A stretch of 64,000 bases of DNA. Origin: Lysobacter oculi (lineage in GTDB: Bacteria; Pseudomonadota; Gammaproteobacteria; Xanthomonadales; Xanthomonadaceae). The notes beneath the pieces are model-generated. The model saw nothing but the letters and a program-made list of their open reading frames with translations. It did no database searches and was not told the origin of the DNA. The stretch covers positions 1,994,001-2,058,000 of the forward strand of contig NZ_CP029556.1 in NCBI RefSeq assembly GCF_003293695.1, in the 5' to 3' direction. This document shows, piece by piece, positions 37,836 through 49,600 of this stretch (positions are counted from its first letter, which is position 1; each line of letters starts with the position of its first letter). A program made the position numbers and the translations under genes.

Positions 37836-40676
37836 TCACTGCACCGTGCAGCGCACCGTCACGTTGATGGAGGCGCCGTTCGGGAAATTGGTCAGGGTGA
37901 ACGCGCTGCCGCCCGGGCTGGCGATGGTCGACCCCACCGCCGGGCAGGTCACGCCACTGGCCGGGGTGGAGCTGCAGGCGGTGATGCTGCAGTTGGTCAG
38001 GCCGCTGCTCGGGGTGTCGCGGAAGGTGGCGCCGTTGGCGTTGGCCGGGCCGTTGTTGGTGACCACGATGCTGTAGTCGGTCGTGCCGCCGCGCACGACA
38101 CTGGTCTGGCTGTTGGTCTTGGTCACCGACAGGTCGGCGGCATTCGTGAAAGCGTTGGTGATGGTGCAGGTGGTGCTGGCGCCGCCGGCCAGTGCGATCT
38201 GCCTGCTGGCATTGACCGTCACGCCATTGCTGCACGTCCACGCCGAGGCGGTGTAGTTGGCGACGTTGGTTTCCGACAGCGTGTAGGTGCCCGCGGACAC
38301 CGTGGCATTGGTGATCGGGGCCGCGCCGTGCGTACCGGAGATCGTGACCGGCCCGGTGGCGGTCAAGGTGAAGTCGGCGGTCGTGGCGCTGCCGCCGGTC
38401 GTGTTGTTGACCACCTTGGCCAGGGTCAGCGTTGCCGTCGTATTGCGGGTGTTGGTATAGGTGCAGGTGACGGTGGTATTGGAGGCGAGCGTGGAGGGGA
38501 TCGTGATCGTGTTCGACGCCGCCCCGTTGGTGCCCGAGGGGACGACGCCGTTGTCGCAGGCCAACGCCACGGTGTAGTTCGTGATCGCCGCGCCGGACAT
38601 GGTCTCGGCCGGCAGCGTCGCCACCTGCCCGGCATAGGCGGTCACGCTGCTGGAAGTCGCCGCGGTGCCGCCCGCCGCATTGAACGCATTGGTATTGGGG
38701 TTCAGCCCGGTGGTGGCGCCGATGCTGGCGGTGACGCCGGTATGCGGCCCGGTGCCCCAGGCCTTGGCCAGGCGCAGCTGCACCGGCTTGCGGGTATTGG
38801 TGATGGTGCAGGTGACGTCGGCATCCGGCATCACCAGCGACCCGGACTGGTTGTCGGTGCCGGCGGTGAACGCCACCGCGAAGGTGGGCGATGCGGTCTG
38901 CACGCAGGCGATGGCCGAGGTGTAGTTGGCCAGGCTGGTGCTGCCGCTGGCGGCTTCCGAGAACAGCACCGTGCTGCCCACCGCCGCCGTGCTGCTCGAT
39001 GCGGTGGCGCCATTGCCGCCCGCCGTGCCCGCCGTGCCGTTGGCGGTCATGACGAAGCTGCCGTTGTCCGCGGCCGGCGCCAGCGCCTTGGTGACGGTCA
39101 AGGTGCGCGGCTTGGTATTGGTGAAGCGGCAGGTCCAGTACGCCTTGGCCGCCAGCGCCGAGACCGGAATGGTGGCGGTGTTGCCGGCGCCGGTCCCGCT
39201 CGCGGGGATGCGCGGCGTCTGGGTGGGTCCGGCGGTGGCATTGGTACAGACGTAGGACGTGGTGTAGCCCGCCACGGCGGCTTCCGTGATGGTGACGGTC
39301 GAACCATTGTCGCTCCAGCGCAGGGTCTGGGACTGGGCGGGATTGGCGGTGCCGGTGTTCAGCTGCAGCGATGTCACCGCGTTGTTGCTGCTGTTGTTCA
39401 AGTTGGCCAGGGTGAAATCGAACGTGCCGGTGCCACCCACCGACTGCTTCTCGATGACCACCTGCGGGCGCTTGTCGGCCTGCGCGTTGCGCAGGGTGCA
39501 GGTGATCACCGAAGCCGGCGCCATGTTGGCGGGCGCGATGGTGATCGTGTTGCCCGACACCGCCGGCGTGAACGAGGTATTGGTTCTGCTGTCGGTACAG
39601 GTGGCCGAGGCCAGCGAATAGTCCGCCCTGTCGAAGCTGGCTTCGGTGACCGTGACGTCCGTGGTGACGTTGCTGATCACCACCGGCGCGGTCGCGGTGC
39701 CGGGCGTGTTGTCCGCACCGCCCGAGACCGCCGAAGCCGGCGTGGTCACCAGGTTGGTGGACGAGAAGGTCACCGTCACCGCGCTGTTGTTGCCGGACAC
39801 TTTGGACTTGACCAGCGACAGCGTCGCCAGGGTCGGGGTCAGCGTCACCGAACCATTGCCGCCGGCAATGCCGGCCACATAGCCGTTCGCACCCGTGCCA
39901 CCCGCACCGCCTGCACCCTGGGTGTTCAGGACCATGCGCGAAGCCACGTAGCAGGAGCCGCCCGCGCCACCGCCGGTGGAAGGCACGGTCGTATTGTCGG
40001 CACCGAAGTTGCCGCCTGCACCGCCGGTCGAGCCCGCACCGCCGCCGCCGCCACCCCCGCCATCGCCCGGGGCATTGACGCCCTTGGTACCGGCCACCGC
40101 ACTGCAAGTTCCGGCCGAGGTCAGGGTCGTCGCTGATTGCGTGTTGGGCGTGGCCGGATTGGTCAAGCCACCACCACCGCCGCCACCGCCGCCACCGGCC
40201 ACCAGCACCACCGTGCCGCTGATCGCCAAGCTGGTGGCACCGCCACCACCGCCACCACCGCCGCTGTAACCGCTGGTGCAGCTTTGATGGCCACCGATGC
40301 CGCCGGCCGCCGCACCCGTGCCGCCCAGGCCGCCGCCGGTGCATCGGTTCGCGGGCCGCGGCGAAGCACCGCCCGCGCCACCGCCCGCGACGGTCCCGCT
40401 CAGCACATCGCCCGGATTGACCCGGATATAGGCCGTGACCTGCTTGCCACTGCCGCCGTTTCCGCCCCTGCCGTTGTTGTCATAGCCACCACCACCGCCG
40501 CCGCCGCCATTGACCGTGGCCGTGACGTAATAGACGCCGGCCGGCACGGTGTAGGTCCAGCTGCCCGGTGTGGTGAAGGTCTGCGTCTGCACCTGGCCCA
40601 CGCCGGGACATGCCCACGCCAGCATCGCGATGATCGCCGCGAGCGTGCCTTTCGATCCCGATAACGCATTGCGCAT
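37836..40676 (-). CDS. Secreted glycine-rich protein with prealbumin-like repeats and a C-terminal DUF11 domain
   Basis: A 946-residue secreted protein, signal peptide about residues 1-25. TFTTPGSWTYTVPAGVYYVT opens a glycine-rich domain (to about residue 290) with long Gly runs, as in tail-fibre-like glycine-rich domains. About four to five 100-residue repeats follow, each ending in a CTITN or CTYTNTR motif, resembling SpaA/prealbumin-like or bacterial Ig-like domains. The last 110 residues are a DUF11 domain (ADLSVTKTNSQTSVVRGGTT). There is no membrane anchor or sortase signal. GGAG before the ATG fits. It is the last gene of the cluster and probably a cell-surface structural protein or adhesin. 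Confidence 0.8.
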   Translation of the reverse strand: MRNALSGSKGTLAAIIAMLAWACPGVGQVQTQTFTTPGSWTYTVPAGVYYVTATVNGGGGGGGGYDNNGRGGNGGSGKQVTAYIRVNPGDVLSGTVAGGGAGGASPRPANRCTGGGLGGTGAAAGGIGGHQSCTSGYSGGGGGGGGATSLAISGTVVLVAGGGGGGGGGGLTNPATPNTQSATTLTSAGTCSAVAGTKGVNAPGDGGGGGGGGAGSTGGAGGNFGADNTTVPSTGGGAGGSCYVASRMVLNTQGAGGAGGTGANGYVAGIAGGNGSVTLTPTLATLSLVKSKVSGNNSAVTVTFSSTNLVTTPASAVSGGADNTPGTATAPVVISNVTTDVTVTEASFDRADYSLASATCTDSRTNTSFTPAVSGNTITIAPANMAPASVITCTLRNAQADKRPQVVIEKQSVGGTGTFDFTLANLNNSSNNAVTSLQLNTGTANPAQSQTLRWSDNGSTVTITEAAVAGYTTSYVCTNATAGPTQTPRIPASGTGAGNTATIPVSALAAKAYWTCRFTNTKPRTLTVTKALAPAADNGSFVMTANGTAGTAGGNGATASSSTAAVGSTVLFSEAASGSTSLANYTSAIACVQTASPTFAVAFTAGTDNQSGSLVMPDADVTCTITNTRKPVQLRLAKAWGTGPHTGVTASIGATTGLNPNTNAFNAAGGTAATSSSVTAYAGQVATLPAETMSGAAITNYTVALACDNGVVPSGTNGAASNTITIPSTLASNTTVTCTYTNTRNTTATLTLAKVVNNTTGGSATTADFTLTATGPVTISGTHGAAPITNATVSAGTYTLSETNVANYTASAWTCSNGVTVNASRQIALAGGASTTCTITNAFTNAADLSVTKTNSQTSVVRGGTTDYSIVVTNNGPANANGATFRDTPSSGLTNCSITACSSTPASGVTCPAVGSTIASPGGSAFTLTNFPNGASINVTVRCTVQ

Positions 40677-40743
40677 TGCTTGCTCCAGGAATGAATTGGA
40701 TCCGGATGCCGTGAACCCCCCTGATCCAAGCGGATTTCCCGCC

Positions 40744-40821
40744 CTCAGTACCGCCCCACCACGTTCAGGAACCAGCCGCGCTCGTCGTAGTCGAACTGGG
40801 TCGGTTGTCGCTGAAATCGGT
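40744..40821 (-). pseudogene. Relic of a second beta-barrel gene (3' end only)
   Basis: These 78 bp align with the 3' end of the barrel gene at 42949-43028: about four substitutions and one single-base deletion. Read on the minus strand they end in FDYDERGWFLNVVGRY and a stop, nearly the C-terminus of the barrel protein (FDYDQRGWFLNVVGRY). Upstream of 40821 similarity is lost. The relic lies between the two glycine-rich genes, as the full barrel gene lies before the first. It shows that a second copy existed and was deleted. Confidence 0.8.
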
Positions 40822-40953
40822 GGATCAGTAACTCCAAATGGCCCAGTCGGATGTGCTTCAGCAAATACAGCGTCGACTTGCTTTCAATGAACTGGGCCTC
40901 TGCGTTCACGGAATGGATTGACGACTCGGAAACGTCGAGCGCAACGGCCTTTC

Positions 40954-42933
40954 CTAGGGTACGTCGCACTGAATCCGGAAACTCAAGGTGCTGCCGGACG
41001 CCATCGAAGGAATCTTGACGCCGGTGCCACTCAGGTTGGCGTAAGTCAATGCGCTCGTCGCCGGTGGCATGACTGTGCCGGTCGTCTGCAACGATCCAGC
41101 CACGTAGGCGCAATTCTGCAGGCCCGTCGCTGTATCGGTGAGCATCGCATCGACTGCGGTCATTGGGCCATCGTTGTGCACCGTGATCGTGTAGGTGGTG
41201 GTTGCCCCCTTGGTCACCGTGTCTGATGTCTGGTCGACCTCGCCATTGATGCCCGGCGTATTGCTCTTGGTGATCCACAGGTCGGATTTGCACGTCCGCC
41301 CCACATGGGTACCCACCGTATCGCCACTCGCTGGAATCAACTGATTGATGCCCGCATTGCCTGCTGCAGCACCGTGTGCGGCACCACCGGGCTGGCCTTG
41401 CACGGTATTGGTGAATCCATTGGCTCCACCCGCGACGACGGACACCGCCGGCCCGCTTCTGATCACCACGCCGCCACCGCCGCCGCCGCCATTCCCATGC
41501 GCGGAATCGCCATTCACCCATGCGTCGCCACCGCGTCCACCGCTGACATCGACCGAAGGCGAACCACTCCATGTCGTGGCCACCATCACCACACTCCCGC
41601 CAGCCCCACCGCCGCCGGTACCATCATTCGATGGGTTGTCCGGGGCACGGGCACCGCGTGCGCTGACCACGCCCGAACCGGCCAAGGTCCCGGCACGAAC
41701 CATCACGATGCCGCCACCCGCCGCACCCGCCGATGCCCCGGGGCTGCTGTTGGTGTTGTTGTCGCCTGCGCCACCGCCACCGCCGAGCACGAGGCGTCCG
41801 ATCGCAGGCGCAAGAAATGCACTACCGCCAAAGCCCCATTTTTTCTCGGGGAGGTTGCTGTACGTGCTGTTGATGCCTGCATAGCCGCCACTGCGCCAAC
41901 CGGCTGCACCGCGCCCGCCGGCACCACCGTTGCCGCCGCCGCCGCCGCCGCCATTGTCGCTCGTTGCATTCCAGAAGGCACCGCCACCGCCAGCCGTACC
42001 CGGGGCGCCGCGTGCGAAGTCGCCCGTGCTGGCCGTGCCATTCGGATAGCCGCCCCAACCCGTCCCGAGATCGGTGATGGTGGCCGCCAGCCCGGTGCTG
42101 ACATCGCGCTTCTCGCTCACGTAGCGCGGCGTCCCTGCGATGCCCTCCCCTTTCGTGGCGTGAACCAGGTCGCTGCTGGAGATGAAGCGCTCCTGCTGAT
42201 CGACCTGGCTGCGCGACCGGCCGCCACCACCGCGGAAGCCCATCCCGTCCACGTTGATGCCGCCTGAGAGGGTCAAGGTATTCGCCACGTCGAGCACGAC
42301 GATGCCGCCACTACGCCCGTTCCACGGCGCGGCAGTCACCGTGCCGGCAACCGTCGCCGTCAAGTACTGCGGCACGCGCACGACCTGCATGCTGCGACGG
42401 CCGGTGGCCGCGGTCGCGGCGGCCTGGACATAGCCGTTGGCCAACGGCGACCCGGCCAGGTCCAACGAGCTGGACGTGGTGGCGGCACCGGCACGCACGA
42501 ATTCATGCCTGCCGGCCACGCAGACGCCCGGATCGGTATAGCCGTTGGCCGGCTCGCCAGCCACGCCATCGCCGTATGAGGTGCTGTTGCTGGAATTGAT
42601 GTTGGCACATTGCATCTGGATGACCAGCGCCAGATCGCCCGGCTGCATGATCGCCGCCGCGCCCTGCTGGCTGCCGGCATCCAGCGCGATGCTGCTGCTG
42701 CTCGGCCCGTAGCTTCCGGCCTGCACTGCGTAGTAAGTGTTGACCGTACCGGAAATCGTCGCGTTGCCGGCGCTTCCTGGCAGCGCGCAGACTTGGGCCG
42801 CATGGACCGGAAGTCCCGCGACGGCACAGGCGCAAGCCAGCACCGACGCAATCCGCGTGCCACGCACGGGCTTGACGGACTTGATGTGCGACTCCGCGGC
42901 ATGCGTGCGGCGATGGCTGGGTTGAGGATGCAC
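40954..42933 (-). CDS. Secreted glycine-rich protein with C-terminal DUF11 domain
   Basis: A 659-residue protein probably beginning at a GTG 16 bp after the barrel gene. A basic N-terminus and hydrophobic stretch (IASVLACACAVAGLPVHAAQ) form the signal peptide. The body up to about residue 540 is glycine-rich, with runs such as GGGGGGGNGGAGGRGAAG and beta-strand blocks (GRSGGIVVLDVANTLTLSGG). The C-terminal 110 residues are a DUF11 domain beginning SDLWITKSNTPG. Architecture parallels the 946-residue neighbour, so the two are likely paralogues or functional equivalents. No enzyme motif is seen; I infer a surface fibre component exported together with the preceding barrel protein. Confidence 0.78.
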   Translation of the reverse strand: MHPQPSHRRTHAAESHIKSVKPVRGTRIASVLACACAVAGLPVHAAQVCALPGSAGNATISGTVNTYYAVQAGSYGPSSSSIALDAGSQQGAAAIMQPGDLALVIQMQCANINSSNSTSYGDGVAGEPANGYTDPGVCVAGRHEFVRAGAATTSSSLDLAGSPLANGYVQAAATAATGRRSMQVVRVPQYLTATVAGTVTAAPWNGRSGGIVVLDVANTLTLSGGINVDGMGFRGGGGRSRSQVDQQERFISSSDLVHATKGEGIAGTPRYVSEKRDVSTGLAATITDLGTGWGGYPNGTASTGDFARGAPGTAGGGGAFWNATSDNGGGGGGGNGGAGGRGAAGWRSGGYAGINSTYSNLPEKKWGFGGSAFLAPAIGRLVLGGGGGAGDNNTNSSPGASAGAAGGGIVMVRAGTLAGSGVVSARGARAPDNPSNDGTGGGGAGGSVVMVATTWSGSPSVDVSGGRGGDAWVNGDSAHGNGGGGGGGVVIRSGPAVSVVAGGANGFTNTVQGQPGGAAHGAAAGNAGINQLIPASGDTVGTHVGRTCKSDLWITKSNTPGINGEVDQTSDTVTKGATTTYTITVHNDGPMTAVDAMLTDTATGLQNCAYVAGSLQTTGTVMPPATSALTYANLSGTGVKIPSMASGSTLSFRIQCDVP

Positions 42934-42949
42934 GGCCTGTTTCTCGTTC

Positions 42950-45900
42950 TCAGTATCGTCCCACCACGTTCAGGAACCAGCCGCGCTGGTCGTAGTCGAA
43001 GTGGGTCAGGTTGTCGCTGAAATCGGTGAAGTTGTAACCGACTCCGATGCGGAAGTTCTTGGTGATGTCGCGGTCGATGCCGAACAGTGCGCCCTGGCGC
43101 AGGCCGCCCTGGTCCACCTTCAGCCATCGGTATTCGCCCAGCAGGTTCCACTCGCTGTTGCCGATGCCGTAGCGCGCCTGCACCGCCGCGAAACTCGCCG
43201 CCGAATCCAGCCACTGGCCGGCCAGGCGACCCATCCGCACTTCGCCTTCGCGCCGGGCCAGCTTGGCCGCGTATTCCCAGTTGTGGCTGGGGTGGAAGAC
43301 GCCTTCCAGCGACAGCACGCGGCTGCGCTGGTCGTACATCGCCACGTTGTCGCCGATCTGTGGCAGCGATGACACGTCGTACAGATACGTGTACTTGCCG
43401 AACAGCGCGTACTTCGTGCTGTTCCACGGGCGCCAGGCGAAACCGACGTTGCCTTCGGCGAATTTCGCCCCGGCCGTGGCGACCAGCGCGTCCTGCGTGT
43501 CGGAGTAGTTGAAGCGCGCCGCCCAGCGCCAGCTCTCGCTGGCCTTCCAGCTCAGCCAGTTCGTGGTCACCCACTGCTCGCGCTGCTCCAGCCCGCTGTC
43601 CTTGCGGTATTCCAGCTTGCTCTGCCACTGCAAGCTTTCGGACGTGCGCCCGCCATGCACGCTGATGGCGCGGCGGTCGACTTGGCCGATGGCGCGTTCG
43701 AGCTGCGCCGACTGCAGGGTGAAGCCGGCGTTCCAGCCGACGCCCGGATAGAAGTCCATGCCGAAGGTGTGCGCCAGGCCGGATTTCGGGGCCTTCAGGA
43801 ACTGGCTCTCGTTGAACAGGTTGACCTGGTTCGACAGGCGCCAGCGCTGGCCCAGCGTCCAGCCCGGCGCGACGCGCGGATTGAACAGCCGGGTCGTACT
43901 GGGTCGTGTCGGTGGAATAGGTGTAGCTGCCGTAGAAGCTGTGCTCCGGGCTGACCCGCCATTCGCCGTTGACCTGGGCGGCGTTGCCGCGGTCACCGGC
44001 GGTGACTTCGCCGCCCAGCGTGGAGAGGTTGGCGAAGTTGTACTTCGCGCCCGCGGTGAAGGCATTGTTCTTCGCGTAGCGGCCGTCGTCGTCGTCGAGC
44101 GTGACCTGCGCGATGCCGTACACGTCGAGCGCCGAGCCGATGCGCTGCGTGTAGCGGCCGGCCAGCAGGGTTCCGGCCGCGTTGCCGCCGATCCGCGACT
44201 CCTCCACCCGGCGCAGTTCGCCGCTGAGCGTCGCGCGGTCATTGATGCGCCAGTCGGCGGTCAGCTGGGCCTGGCTCAGCGAATCGAAACCGCGATCGGC
44301 GCGGCTGGCGCGGGCATAGATGCGCAGGGCGTCGTTGATGTCACCGAGCACCTCGACACCGCGTTCCTCGACATCGAAACCGGTGTCGAAGCGCGCCACC
44401 GAGAAGCCGGCATCGACCTGCCGCCACCATGCGCCGGCGCTCCATTCGCGCGCCGTCCAGCCCAGTTCCCTGGCGTTGACGCGGGCCTCGACCGACCGCG
44501 CGGTGCCTTCGCCGCCCGGCTGCAGGCCGTTGGTGCGGGCGAAACTCAGGCCGCCGTTGTCGGAGAACCAGACCGGCGCGCTGGTCGCACGGCTGTGCGC
44601 CTGCTCCAGCTTGAGATAGGTGCCGCGGCCGGCCTGCAGGGTGAGGTCGGCACCGGCGAGGCGATAGTCCTCGCCGCCGCTGTTGTCCTCGACATAGGTC
44701 GCGCCGATGCCGACGTGGTCGCCCAGCCAGTGCTTGGCGCGGATACCGGCCGCGACTTCATCACTGTGGAAACCGGTCGGCACGTATTCGTAATCGACCA
44801 GCATCACCTGGCTGAAGCCATCCAGCGGCGTGTCGCGGGTCAGGCTGCGCACGTTCTCGCGCGTCACCTGCGCCAGCGGGCGGGTCAGCAGGATGCGGCC
44901 CTGGTATTCGTCGATCTCGTAATCGACGCCACGGACCAGGTCGATGCGGTTCTCGACGCGCCCGGTCAGGCCGTCGCGCACTTCCAGCACCACGTGGTCG
45001 GAACCCGGCAGCACATCGGTGTGCTTGAGGTAGTACAGCGAGCCGCCGGTACCGATGAATTCGCTGTGGCCCGGCGCGCTCTGCGTCTGCGAACCGAACG
45101 CGCGCACGAACGTGCCCGGCTCGGCCTGCGCGGTGGTGCGCGCCGAGCGCCAGGTGAACGCCGCCCCGTACAGCGAACGCGCGTACTGGGCGTACTCGGT
45201 GCCGGTCAGGCCGGTCTGGTAGTTGCCCCACAGCGCCTGGTTCTGGTCCCAGTCCACGCGCAGGTAGAACTTGCCCATGGTGTCGACGTCGCGGTAGAGC
45301 GTGGAGTCGTCGCCATAGACCGGGTAGTAGCGGTCAGGGTCCAGGCGGCGGAACACGTCCTGCGGATAGGCCTGCCAGAAGCCGCTGAACATCCGCGATA
45401 TTTCCTGCTCCTGCGTGTCCGCCTGCGCGGTGACCAGGTATTTGCCGCGCGCCTTGCCCTTGAGATAGAAGGCGAGGCGGCCTTCGGTCAGGCTGTCCTT
45501 GTCGAAACGGCCATCGGGATTCTGCGCCTGCACCGAGCCCGACACGCTGTTCCGCGAATAGGTCAGGTCGGCCTGCGCGACGCCGAAGAAGTAGCGGCCG
45601 CTGACATCCACGTCGATGCGCCGCTCGATGCCGCCGGTCGCGTCGCCGCCGTCGACCTTGATGTCGAAACCGTGGTGGCCGATCGGCAGCAGGTATTCGG
45701 CGACGAACTTGCGCTCGAGGTCCACCGGGATGGCCTGGCCGTTGATGGCGAGGCTGGCGCCCTCGGGGATGTTGCGGCCCTGCAGCCGCACGCGCGACCC
45801 ATGGACCGGGATGTTCTGCCGGCGCAGGCTGTTCCGCCCGAAGCTGCCTTCGATCTGGCGCATCCGCTCGGCGGCCTCGGCCGTCATCGAACCGAAGCGG

Positions 45901-46637
45901 CTGTTGTCGAGCGTGTTCTGCAGCCGGTGCTGGCTGGCTTCCACGTCCTCCGGGCGCAGCAGCTGCATGCGCTGCGGATAGGTTTCGTCGAACGTCTTGT
46001 CGTCGGACCAGGCGCGCACGACATAGACCAGCTCGTCGCCCGGCCGCAGGTTGCCGGCGTTGGCCAGCGTGCCGTCCCACTCGCCTTCGATCACCGTGCC
46101 CAGTTGCAACGGCACCGTGGCCAGCGGCGTCACCAGGTCGGCGTCGCGCGCATCGAACACCAGCACATCGGCGCGCTTGATGAACGCGCCGTAGTTGCTG
46201 TAGCCGAAACGCACCGGCCGGGTGATGCGGCTGCCGTCGAAGGCCAGCATGCTGTTGGCCGAGATCGACATCTCCGGCCGGCCCAAGTCCGGGTCCTCGG
46301 TGGCCCAGACCACGCCGCCATCGGGCAACTGTACCGACCACTTGCCGACGGCCGTGGCGCGGCCGGGCGCCTGCGCATCGGTCTCGGCCTGCACGGTGAC
46401 TCGACGGTCGGGTTGCAACGCGCCGGATCGCGGCGGCGTGGCGGCAGCGGTCTTGGGCTGCTCCTCGCCGCGGGTGCGCACGCGAAGGACGATCTCGCCC
46501 GCCTGCTGGCAGCCCTGCGCGCCGCAGTCGACGCTCGGGGTGGATGCGGTCGCCTGCTGCGCCTGCGCCTGGCCCGGCATGCCGGGCAGGGTGGCCAGGG
46601 CGACGATCACGGCGCTGTGGAGTGCTGTCTTCTTCAT
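42950..46637 (-). pseudogene. Large outer-membrane beta-barrel protein of the surface cluster, interrupted by a one-base frameshift
   Basis: Read through the frameshift, this gives about 1228 residues. A signal peptide (MKKTALHSAVIVALATLPGM, cleaved near AQAQ) leads into a roughly 350-residue periplasmic region, with ARVRLQGRNIPEGASLAING-like modules resembling secretin/invasin plugs. A long barrel follows (YLKGKARGKYLVTAQADTQE and YYPVYGDDSTLYRDVDTMGK), ending in GWFLNVVGRY with a C-terminal aromatic residue. At 43889-43893 a CCGGG run holds one base too many, so DTTQYD continues in another frame as LFNPRVAPGW. Both parts otherwise read well. It may be a sequencing error or a true break. It follows the giant DUF11 gene by 13 bp. 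Confidence 0.8.
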
Positions 46638-46650
46638 GTGTCCTGCTCCG

Positions 46651-49600
46651 TCAGCGGCCGTCGTCGCGCAACCCGGTGGGAGACGCCTGGTTGTCGTCGA
46701 TGTCCACCCGCAGGCGGGCCTTCGCGGTGGCACCGAGCCGCGCGGCGATGGCCTCGTACACCGCCTTCGCCCGTCGCAGGCCCAGCGCCTGGTTGTAGTC
46801 GCGGCTGCCGCGGCGGTCGGCATGACCCACCACCGCGATCACCGTCCTGCCGCCGGCCGCAGCGCGTCCCTCGATGGTGCGGGCGATGCGATCGAGCAGC
46901 GGCCCGAAGCCGGGCTTGATCACCGCTTTGTTCGTGTCGAAGAGGAAGGTGCCGAGCACCGGCGTTTCACCGAGCGTCAGCAGGGTGGTGTCCGGGTTGG
47001 CGGCATCGGTGCGCAGCGTGACCTTCAACGCGGCGGCCGAGGCCGGATCCAGCATCGCCAGCAACCTGCCCTGCACCGCCAAGGCGCGCTCGTAGGCCAG
47101 GGCCTGGCTCTCGCCGTCGGCGCGGATCACCACTTCACCCCCGCCATGCCTGCGGACTTCGGCCGCCATGAGCTCGACCACCGCGTCGTACTGCGGCTGG
47201 ACATCCGCCTTGCCAGGGGCGAAGACCACTTCGCCCAGCTCCAGTTCCAAGTCCTTGCGGCCGCCTTCGATCACCGACTCCGGCAGCTTGACGCCGAAGT
47301 CGAAGCGCACCGGCAGGCCGGGCGTCACGCGCCGCAGCAGCGGATTGTCGGTGGTCATCGTGCTGCCCGGCGGCAGCGTGGCCGGATCGACCTTCAGGAT
47401 GAAGTTGCGACCACGTTCCTGCGGACCGCCCGCGATGCCGGCGATGTGGTAGCGGCCGAACTGGTCGGTCTCCACCACCAGGCCTTCGACCGAGGCGATG
47501 CGCACGCCCGGGATGCCGCGCTCATCGACCCCCGTGCTGCGGACGATGTAGTCCACCTGGTAGCCGTTGCCGACCTGCGCGACGGTGCGCTCGACCTGCA
47601 GCTCGGCGCCGTTGAGGCCCTTCGCCGCATCGCCGGTCCTCTCGACCGAGGTCTGGCCGGCGGCGTTCATGCGCACCGTGTAGCCCTGGTCGTTGCCGAG
47701 CACGAAGTCGTCGGTGAAGGCCAGGCTCGACAGCGTCTGCCGGATCACGATCGCGTGGCTCGATGCCGGGTCGGCATCGGACTGGCGGCCCGCGAGGCTG
47801 CCCAGCGCGATGCCATGCAGCATCGGCGAACTGGCATCGGCTTCCGGCTGCGGGCCGTTGCCGCGGTCCACCGTGGTGGAGTTCGCCACGTAGGCGGACG
47901 GCGCGAAGCCACCCTGCACCTTGAGCCCGGTGACCGCGGCGCTGTCCTGCCAGCCGTCGCCATCGCGGTCATCCCAGACGGTACCGGCGATGAGGCTGTC
48001 ATCGAGCATCGGATCACTCTTCACCTGCACCTCGGCGGAAGCCACGTTGGAGGCGTCACGGCCGTTGTCGACCATCTTGGCGCGGTTGACGTATCCGCCC
48101 GGACGCACGCCGGCCCCGACCCGCATCATGTAGGTCACGGTCGCGCGGCCACCGACCGCGATGTCGATGCGGTCGATCGCCAGCGGATTGGTCCCGACCA
48201 GGCGGCCGGCGTTGTCGGCATCGGCCACCGTCATCGAACCATCGACGTAGCTGAAGCCGGCCGGCGGGGTATCGATCACGCTGGCATCCGCGACCGCGTA
48301 GGCACCGGTGTTCTCGATGAGCAGGGTGTAACGCACCAGGCCGCCCACTTCCACGTCGCGCGGCGTCGCGGTCTTGGTGACCCGCATGCTGGTCGTGCGC
48401 GCTTCCACCACGACCGTGGCGATGGCCGTGCCGCAGTTGCTCGGGTTGGCGCGTTCGCACAGCGTGTACGGGTACTGGTAGGACCCGACCGGCGTGTTCG
48501 GCGCCACCGTGATGGTGCCGTCCGGGTTCATCACCAGGCCCGGGTCGGGGCTGGTGCCGGGCGTCAACGCCACCGTGCCGACCGTCACCGGCTGGCCGCC
48601 GAGCGTGTCGTTGCCCAGCACCGAGTCCGTCGTCCCGCCAGTGACGCCGTCGATGGCGCCGAAGTCGTTGTCGACGACACTGATGGGCGTCGCCTGCTCG
48701 ACGATGGTCACCGAGACCTGTGGCGAGGTGACGCCGTTGCCCGTGACCGAAGCGAGATTGGTCACCGAACCGGCGTCGAGGTCGGCACGGGTGATCGCGT
48801 AGGTCGCGGTGCAGCGCGCGGAGGCCCCCGGCACCAGCGGGCCGGCCGCGCAATCGGCCAGTGCGCCGATCTTGTCGTCGTTCACCGTGAACGGGCCCGC
48901 CAAGGTCAGGTTGCCGGTGTTGGTGATCACATAGGTGTAGGTGATCACCTCGCCCAGGGTCGAGAAGCTCGCCTTGTCGGCCGTCTTGGCGATGGTCAGC
49001 GCAGGCGTCTGCGTCACCGGCGTCGTCACCACCGGCGTGGTCACCGGCGTCGTCACCGTGTCGCTCGACACCGTCGCGGTGTTGTCCACCTTCCCGGCAT
49101 CCACGTCCGCCTGGGTCACCGTGTAGGTCCCCGTCAGCACGCACGTGCCGTTCGGCGCCACGCTCGCGCAGGTGATCGTCGACGGCGTCAGCTTGCTGTC
49201 GGTCACCACCACGTTCGCCTGCGTCGTGTTGCCCGTGTTGGTCGCCGTCACCGTGTAGCCGATCACGCTGCCCAGGCTGTACGGACCCGTCGAGGTCACC
49301 GTCTTGGTGATGTTTAACGCGTAGATAGCGGCCAGAACCGGCGTCGAGACCGTGTCGGTCGCCGGCGTCACGTCGATCGTGCCCACGTTGTCCGCATCCG
49401 CAGAGGCCGTGTTGACCAGCGGGTTCGGATCGGTCGACGCGATCACGTGGGTGTTGCCCGTCGCCGTGCAGACCGCCGTCGCGCCCGCCGCCAGGTTGGC
49501 GATCGTGCACGACAGGCCCGGCAGCAGCGGGTCGCTCACCACCACGTTGGTCAGCGCCAGCGTGCCGGTGTTGGTCACGCTGAAGCTGTAGGTGACCGTG

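Noticed and set aside
40954..42933. Glycine-rich proteins as PE_PGRS-like antigens
   Set aside because: There is no PE domain and the taxon is wrong; the glycine runs are embedded with DUF11 domains and signal peptides instead.
43758..46919. A 1053-residue plus-strand open frame in the barrel gene
   Set aside because: Antisense to a long protein with signal peptide and barrel motifs; composition is that of a shadow frame.
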